Position numbers and translations under genes: made by a program. A stretch of 64,000 bases of DNA from Watersipora subatra (lineage: Eukaryota; Bryozoa; Gymnolaemata; Cheilostomatida; Watersiporidae), in NCBI RefSeq assembly GCF_963576615.1, contig NC_088712.1, positions 15,398,027 to 15,462,026 on the forward strand, written 5' to 3'. This document shows, in pieces, positions 57,729-64,000 of the stretch. The first letter of the stretch is position 1. Every line of letters begins with the position of its first letter. The notes beneath the pieces are model-generated. The model did no database searches and was not told where the DNA came from. It was given only the letters and a program-made list of their open reading frames with translations.

Positions 57729-58888
57729 ATGGCTTCTCTCATAATTCTGGTATTAATATGTAAGTACTTACTCATGTACTTTTTGATGTTTTAGATTAAA
57801 TCCTGAAAACATTGTAAGTAAAATATTTACTTAGTACAATGTTGTTCTCAGAGTGTCATGAAACTGCTCCTTAAAGGATTTGTTAGGGTTCTTTATTTTA
57901 ATGTCAAAGTGAGTGAACTAAAATCTTCCACAACTTTCATTATTCAGAGCTATTTGTAATCATTGTAAGCCTTTTACAAATACATGTAGTTTATATTCGC
58001 GGATTCAAAAGTTGTCTTGGCTTTAACTAGTATGGTTCTATTAAGTGTCATTAAATTTACCATAATTTAAAATTAGCTTAAACAAGATATATGGTTTAAA
58101 CAAAATGCTACTTTTGATTAAAACAATTGAACATGAAAGGGATGAGATGGAAACCAAAAAAATTGATTAGATAGATTAGAAAATTGGATTGTAGAAAAAT
58201 ATGTAAAATATGTATAAAATATAATTGTATATTTATAAAATTTTATTTTACATATAATAAAAATGTACTTTTTATAACATAAAATACAAAATAAAATATA
58301 AAGACTATGAAATAGTTTATAAAACAATAAGTTACACAACAGTAAAAAAAAAAGATATAATAAAACCATTAAATAAATATGCCAAAAAAGCAAATTAAAA
58401 CCAAACATAAATTAAGCATTTCAAGATTATTTACATATATTCTGATTGTAATGGCCGTGTTGGTGATAGTTTGCTAAAAAGATCATGTTGCTTTCCACAG
58501 AGTGATTAATACTAAGGTATACTAACTACCCTTGATTCTTACAGCTCTGAATCTTGCGATGGCTTGGTATGAACCGAATTGCCAACATCACAAATGCAAA
58601 TCAGATTGTCTCACCCGATACAGCTGCAATAATGGAAAATGTTCTGAACCGATATCTTGCGACTGCTCAGAATGTCCTTCTTGCAACAGTGATTCCAGAT
58701 GTGCTGCCGACTGCATAAGGAGAGGTTTTATGAATGGACAATGCCCAAAGGGAAGCTTAAGCAATGACTGCGTCTGCATGAGAGACTGTAACGAAGATGA
58801 CAGCTACTGCTCTTTCATGTGCAGAAGATTAGTAAAATGTTGGGAAGGTCACTGTAGCAAAGACAAATGTAAATGTTATGGGTGCTAG
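57729..58888 (+). CDS. Secreted triple CS-alpha-beta (defensin-like) protein, two exons, 124 aa
   Basis: Exons 57729-57759 and 58545-58888, GT-AG, phase 1, intron 785 bp. Signal peptide MASLIILVLISLNLAMA (1-17), so the mature chain is 18-124. It has 22 cysteines in three modules, each with C-x3-C, then G-x-C, then C-x-C, the signature of the cysteine-stabilised alpha/beta fold. Module 1: Cys 23, 28, 32, 38, 43, 49, 51, 54. Module 2: Cys 57, 63, 67, 77, 86, 88. Module 3: Cys 92, 99, 103, 109, 114, 119, 121, 124. Modules 1 and 3 have the eight-cysteine spacing of mollusc and nematode defensins; the middle one has six. Likely an extracellular antimicrobial or related host-defence protein; an ion-channel-active or structural role cannot be excluded. 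Net charge is near neutral with acidic residues in module 3. Confidence 0.85.
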
Positions 58889-59034
58889 CTCAGCAAGTAA
58901 CACGAATACTTGCATGGTTTTTTAAAGAAGGGCTAAAAAAATACTTGGACTTGTTTAGTTTTTGTTTCCTACATGTATTATTACCAAGGTATAAGATGCT
59001 GGGAGAATTTCAAACTTATAAATACAAACTGTGA

Positions 59035-59040
59035 AATAAA
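59035..59040 (+). terminator. Poly(A) signal of CS-alpha-beta gene
   Basis: AATAAA 146 bp after the stop codon. Confidence 0.6.
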
Positions 59041-59059
59041 TCTTTGTTTAAGATTATTA

Positions 59060-60170
59060 CAATTTTTGGATCAAAAACTTTTGTACTTTTGTAATGTACT
59101 GATTTATACTGATGAATTTACTTTCTTCAAGAAGAAGTGATATAAGCTCTCTTTTGGCAGTTGATTTACATATACAAACTGAGGGCATGTATTAAATAGG
59201 CAGGGTAAGTGCTTGCAGGTGTGAAATTTACAACAAAAAAATTCCCGAATGAACTGTCTATGTGTTTGTGCATACAAACTGTGTTTTATGAAAAGATTGA
59301 AAAAATGGCTTTTGCGCTTATCCGACTATAGACGCTAAACTAAATAGACTTATCGACTATAGAATTAAGACTTTAGGCTAAAGACTATGAGCTATGAACT
59401 ATAGGCAACGAACCATATACCATAGACTTGAGACAATAGACTCTAGACTATAAACTACGGTCTATAAACGATAGAGGTTATAGAATATAAGCTATGAATT
59501 ATAGACTTTAGAATACAAATATGAAACAGTAGAAAATGAACTTTAGACAATAAGCAATATATTGTGTACGATAGACTATTAACTATATTTATTACTGCTA
59601 TCAATAACTTTTGTAGTATTGTAATGCACTGGTATGCACTGCCGAATACCCTTTCATCAAGGAGGAGGATGTAAGCATTTTTGTGGAAATAAATTTGCCT
59701 ATACAATATGAGGACATGTATTAACCAGGCGGGATAAGTGCTTGCAGGTGTGAAACCTGCAAGCAAAAATTTCTCAATTGAACTGTTTATGTGTTTGTAC
59801 ATGTAAACTGTATTTTATGAACAGATTAAAAATGCTTTGATGCTTGTCAGGCAATGATAGACTAGGAAAACTATAGACTATAAACTATAGACTAATGACT
59901 ATAGAATATGCAGTAAATTTTATAAACTATATAACACAGAATTTAGACTGAAGGCTATGAGCAATGAACTATGAGTTATAGACTACAAACCATATACCAT
60001 AGACTTAAGACAATGGACTACAGACCATAAACTAAAGTCTATAAACAATAGAAGCTACAGATTGCAAGCTATGAACTATAGACTCTAGACTACAAATACA
60101 AAACAGGAGAAAATAGACTTAAGACAATGAACAGTATGCTGTGTACAATAAACTATTGACTAAATTTCCA
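59060..60170. repeat. Tandem duplication (about 550 bp x 2) rich in TATAGACTA motifs
   Basis: 59065-59600 and 59601-60165 align end to end. Shared landmarks are ACTTTTGTA, AAGTGCTTGCAGGTGTGAAA and AACCATATACCATAGACTT. The second half of each unit is built from irregular 10-12 bp words such as ACTATAGACTA and GAACTATGAGCTATG. It starts directly after the defensin-like gene's poly(A) site. Confidence 0.82.
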
Positions 60171-61794
60171 GAAAAGGCCGCTGATGGTGACAAAGAACCA
60201 TTTAATCTTAAATGACTTTTGACAGATAGTAAAATGGCAGGTAGTAAAAGCTGTGGCTGTTAACTAAGACAGTTGTGTGGTATAGACATTACAGAACTAT
60301 AAGCAGTTGAGAAAAAAAAACATCTTTTCATGACTGACCCGCAACTTCAAATTGGGGAGAAAATCACAACTTGATGCCATTTTGTGAAAACGTAATACTC
60401 AAAAGCAATATACAAACAAGATAGAATTTTGATTAGTAATTAAGAACCGTAGCTTGGGAAATAGAAATAACAAGTTAAAGATAAACTCACACCCTTAGAG
60501 CAATGCAAATAAAAATAATAATAATATAAAGCCAAAACATCAAGCTTCAATTTGACGTAATGTTTGTTTCTGTAATCCTGATCTAATGTTCTGTAATGTT
60601 TGATCTATGCAGTCCTGAGATATAATAGCTTGAATGATATCCTTTTTTGAATATCTCACCTGGAGCGCTCAGATTTCAAGCAGAAGTGCAATTATGATGT
60701 CTATTAATATTGCTGTCAATTACTAGTATTGTCTATTATTTAATTGTATTGCTCTAAGCAAGCAAAACGTCCTATCTGACAATTTTTTCAAAATTTCCTT
60801 TTTTGTGTTTATATGTAAGTTAGGTTGAGATCTAACACGTCTCAAAATTTTATATTTCTTTCTTCTTTTTTCTTTTTTTTCATACATATTTCTGAGACCA
60901 CCAGAAATAGCACGTTTCACCATGTGCACAACATCCAATCCACCTTTACCACGCATAAAGTGGCAATCAAAAAGCCCTATCTGCATGAGCAGCATTAGGT
61001 AATCACATAGTATATAACAATGGAAAGCAAATCTGAAGCAGATATGTTTTGTTGTTTCTGAGGCAGCTTTTACACACTAGCACACTTCTAAGAGTTCAAT
61101 CCTATTGCTATATTTTTTGTCATAATATATTTATTATGACCAGATGATCTCTAAGTGACATAAGTCTAGATTCCAACTTCTGACTCTGAGATTTGATGAG
61201 AAGTTTGTTTTAATTACATGTACATAGAAAGGTTTCGCTTTCTTGAAATACTGAAGTTATTTCACTCAATTTTTTGTTTTAAATTATTTCAATAAAAATG
61301 TTTGATCATATTAAAACCATTTATCTTACTTATTCTTTTCATTTCATAACATCAGAATTAAGTGAGATTTAGATTTTTGATCATCTCCTAACTTTTGAGC
61401 TGAAGGATGGTTATTAAAAGGCTTTAATCCTTGTGTTGGCTGGATTAGTAATAAGAAGTCCAACCTTTATCCTTTTGCTGACTGGATTAATAATCAGGAT
61501 TGAAACTTGTAATCCCTTAATAATCCAGTCATACACCCTATCTGTGTGATAGGGCGTTTTGATTGCCTAGCTTCCAGCATAGTAAAGTGTCATTTTAGGC
61601 AATGCAAAACGGCCTAAGCAAAATAACCTTTTTGATTTTGAATGTTTACAAACAAATTCCTCTGGTAAAGATTGTTGGATATCTAACCATTATAAATCAG
61701 AAATAATCAAAATACTGCTAATACTGTTGCCGAGCTCAACTAAATCGGGTTTGTGCTTGTACTGAAGCAATTTACAACAATCAAGATTAGGCGT
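60171..61794. other. Intergenic, one uncertain minus-strand frame
   Basis: A 90-codon frame on the minus strand (60995-60723) has a lysine/arginine-rich middle (EKKEKRRKKYKILRRVRSQ) and no domain I know; it could be an exon or chance. Small hairpins near 61480-61560 (GACTGGATTAATAA / TTAATAATCCAGTC; CCCTATCTGTGTGATAGGG). No supported gene. Confidence 0.3.
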
Positions 61795-62110
61795 TTTGCA
61801 TCCTCAGATAAAGTTTTGCAACTATAGTAGTTTCAAAAAGACCGGCAGAATAGAGATGTGTAACACTGCAACTTGAACACAATTTAGCTGAGAGAGCCAG
61901 TATAATGACAGAGACAGACAGCTGCGCAACTAGCGATGCCGTTCCGTCATATATTCTTTTGAGAGTTTTAACAACGATAAAGTTTTGCTGATATTAATGT
62001 AAAACACCCTAGCAGTCAGATTAACTGAAGCATCAAAAAAATTCCAAATAATAGAGAAAATACTTATACTTTTTAATAGAATTCTGTGCAAGCTAGTTTT
62101 GAATGAGTTC
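61795..62110 (+). mobile_element. Foldback-MITE family, single-arm copy
   Basis: TTTGCAACTATAGTAG, TAACACTGCAACTTGAACAC, GATGCCGTTCC, ACACCCTAGCAGTCAGATTA and ATTCTGTGCAAGCTAG follow the family order with the centre rearranged. Confidence 0.5.
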
Positions 62111-63157
62111 AGCTCTCTTCTCTGTTATCCTAGATAAATACTTACTTGACCTTGACCTCTGGGATAAAGTGGTGTAGTTACTGCTCAAAAGTGAGCAACA
62201 ACCTACATATACAATTGAGGAATATCTTCTTCTCTGTTATTATAGTTTTTTTGGCATCATCACGAAGTTGTTGCCTTTCGGTGTCTCATAAGATGGCATA
62301 CTTACTGAGCATATCGAACAGGCATTCTACATTATTTGTGTGTTGACATGTGCTTTCAGCAATGCAGTTGCTGTTCCTGATTAAACTAAAAATAGTTTTT
62401 GTTAGTAATTTGATATACTGTTTTTTTGTATTTTTTTAAAGAATATTTTTATGTCTGGGTTACATGTACTCTTAGAGATATTTAGAGTTTTAGATAGCCA
62501 AAGTGTAGTAAACAGTCACCTTGGGTTAGATGTCAGATATTTTTGGACTGTTGCCATTTATTAATTTTCAAAACTAATGCTTTTTCTCAGTTTTTGACCT
62601 GGTAAAATTTTTTGCTTCACTAAATCTTTCCTCTGCTACAGCTATGATTGGATACTTAGATATTTCAAGTAATTCCAAGTTAATGGATGGTAGTCATAAA
62701 TGCTGTATAGCAATTTTGTTGAAGACCTACATGTACATGCCTGAAGTAAGCTATCTGATTGAAAGTAAATGCAATGCTTTGCAACGCTGAGTTAATGGCT
62801 ACTAGTAGATATACTACAATAACTTTGAATTTTTGCCATCTATTGGTCATTGAACCAGATGGAATTGAAATTCCGCAGATCCCAAAGGCAAATCATCAAC
62901 TCATTAAATGTACATTGCGTTGCTAATAGAAAGCATTAATTTATAGAACCCTCGTGCCATGAGTCATTGAGTACTGCGGCCATCTGTTTTCTTAAGCTTT
63001 TTTTTGAACAGTCGCTTGATATCTGTTTCAAGATTCAGTGAGTTTGAAGGTTTTTTAGAAAGAGAAGGGCATTGCTTGACAAATATTATTTGCTTCCCCA
63101 TTCATTTGCAGGTAAAATTTATTTTGCTACATTTTGCTATAACATATGCTTTAATTA
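62111..63157. other. Intergenic, no gene seen
   Basis: AT-rich; short frames at 62146-62346 and 63004-63216 have no domain and no splice support. Confidence 0.35.
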
Positions 63158-63617
63158 ACGATAAACTTCCGCAAAATTTTAATAAATTTTATCAGACTGT
63201 AAGAATATTTTTTTGATCATTTGCGATTGTTTTAGATATTTGTGATGATATGGTTGCCAGGGTGTTCTAAGAATAAAATCGACAAAAGTTGATCACCGCT
63301 AAAATGCTCAAACCAAAAAAGTGTGATTATGACGTTTATAGTTTCAAACATGAGGACAGTAAGGAGACGCATACCGCTAAAACTTAAATGCATTAGCTGA
63401 TATCAACTATAGCAAGGTTAGTGACTCGTGACGCCATTTTGCTCTTAGTTTTCTACCGAGCATTTTAATCCCGATCAAATTTGTCAATTCTAATCTTGAA
63501 ACATCCTGGTAGGCAGATCACCTCAAACATCCAAAACAATTGCGAATAATAAAAAAATTCTCACAATTTTTGATAAAATCTACTAAAACGTTGTATAGGT
63601 TTATCTTTGATTTATTT
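63158..63617. mobile_element. Foldback MITE, full palindromic copy
   Basis: GATAAACTTCCGCAAAATTT at the left is mirrored by TTGTATAGGTTTATC at the right; TTTGCGATTGTTTTAGAT mirrors ATCCAAAACAATTGCGAA. The centre holds GTGACGCCATTTTGCTC. Confidence 0.78.
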
Positions 63618-63804
63618 TTATGTGTTACCTTGTAATATTTTACTACGCAAACTCAAAGGCTATCAATTTTAAGACATTGATATAGCAAAAATGTTTTGAT
63701 TTGCTTTGAAAATGAATTTTTTTACTCGATTTACCTATTAAGGTTGTGTATTCTTGTCAGTTAGGCACGCTGTTTTTACTTATGTTTCACTCCATTAAAG
63801 AGTG

Positions 63805-63811
63805 TATATAA
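63805..63811 (+). promoter_or_regulatory. TATA box of 3'-edge gene
   Basis: TATATAA 77 bp before the start codon at 63882, similar to the spacing at the 57729 gene. Confidence 0.5.
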
Positions 63812-63881
63812 TTGTAGCTTTTTAGCCTCTGTAGATATTTATGTTGCAGATATTGATACGCAGTGACAGGACACGACTGAA

Positions 63882-63933
63882 ATGAAGGCTGGCTCATTTC
63901 TAGCTACGTTTTTGCTGGCCTTATTTTTAATGA
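63882..63933 (+). CDS. Signal-peptide exon of a secreted protein (partial gene)
   Basis: ATG followed by KAGSFLATFLLALFLM, a clear hydrophobic signal core, then a consensus donor A|GTAAGT in phase 1. Exon length (52 bp), phase and TATA spacing resemble exon 1 of the CS-alpha-beta gene 6 kb upstream, so this may be a second cysteine-rich secreted gene. Its remaining exons lie outside the window; the product is unknown. Confidence 0.6.
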
Positions 63934-64000
63934 GTAAGTAAAAAATATGACCCAAAATTTTGGGTCATATTTGAAAAAATTGTAAAAGATAATTTTTTCA

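Overview
The window looks like nuclear DNA of an invertebrate animal. It is strongly AT-rich. The genes have many GT-AG introns of about 0.8 to 8 kb, and animal-type receptors and secreted peptides sit among old transposable elements: Penelope-like, REL-endonuclease LINE, BEL/Pao, Ty3/Gypsy, TA-flanked MITEs, hAT and tRNA-like SINEs. A defensin-like gene with mollusc/nematode-type eight-cysteine spacing, together with the transposon mix, suggests a lophotrochozoan (mollusc or bryozoan). That placement is inference; no ribosomal or mitochondrial marker is present.

Layout. 1.8-11.9 kb: a three-exon rhodopsin-like seven-helix receptor whose first intron is full of SINEs, minisatellites and a foldback element. 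12.5-16.2 kb: retroelement debris (a Gypsy-associated repeat, a Penelope-like element with RT and GIY-YIG parts, and a minus-strand LINE tail that ends in perfect hairpins). 16.6-36.4 kb: two same-strand copies of an unrecognised intronless 663-residue gene (17926-19917 and 32347-34338). They share about 1 kb of almost identical upstream DNA and are separated by decayed BEL/Pao and Ty3/Gypsy elements. 36.4-39 kb: a second Penelope-like remnant and small repeats. 39.4-54.4 kb: an eight-exon gene, assembled here from splice sites and reading phase, for a secreted-end/CUB/LDLa/transmembrane receptor of MIG-13/LRP12-like layout. 56.6-57.5 kb: a TA-flanked MITE. 57.7-58.9 kb: a two-exon secreted protein with three tandem CS-alpha-beta (defensin-fold) cysteine modules. 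59.1-60.2 kb: a tandem duplication rich in a TATAGACT-like motif. 63.9 kb: a signal-peptide exon with the same intron phase as the defensin-like gene, running off the window.

There is no operon logic here; the genes look independent. The most unusual item is the 663-residue family. Both copies are intact, each seems to hold three beta-rich modules that end in a hydrophobic helix, and the two copies are about 99% identical in a non-coding upstream stretch but only about 63% identical over the last 135 residues. The second is the three-module defensin-like protein, with an 8-6-8 cysteine pattern and a possible neighbour gene at the window edge. All identities quoted were counted by eye on the stated stretches.
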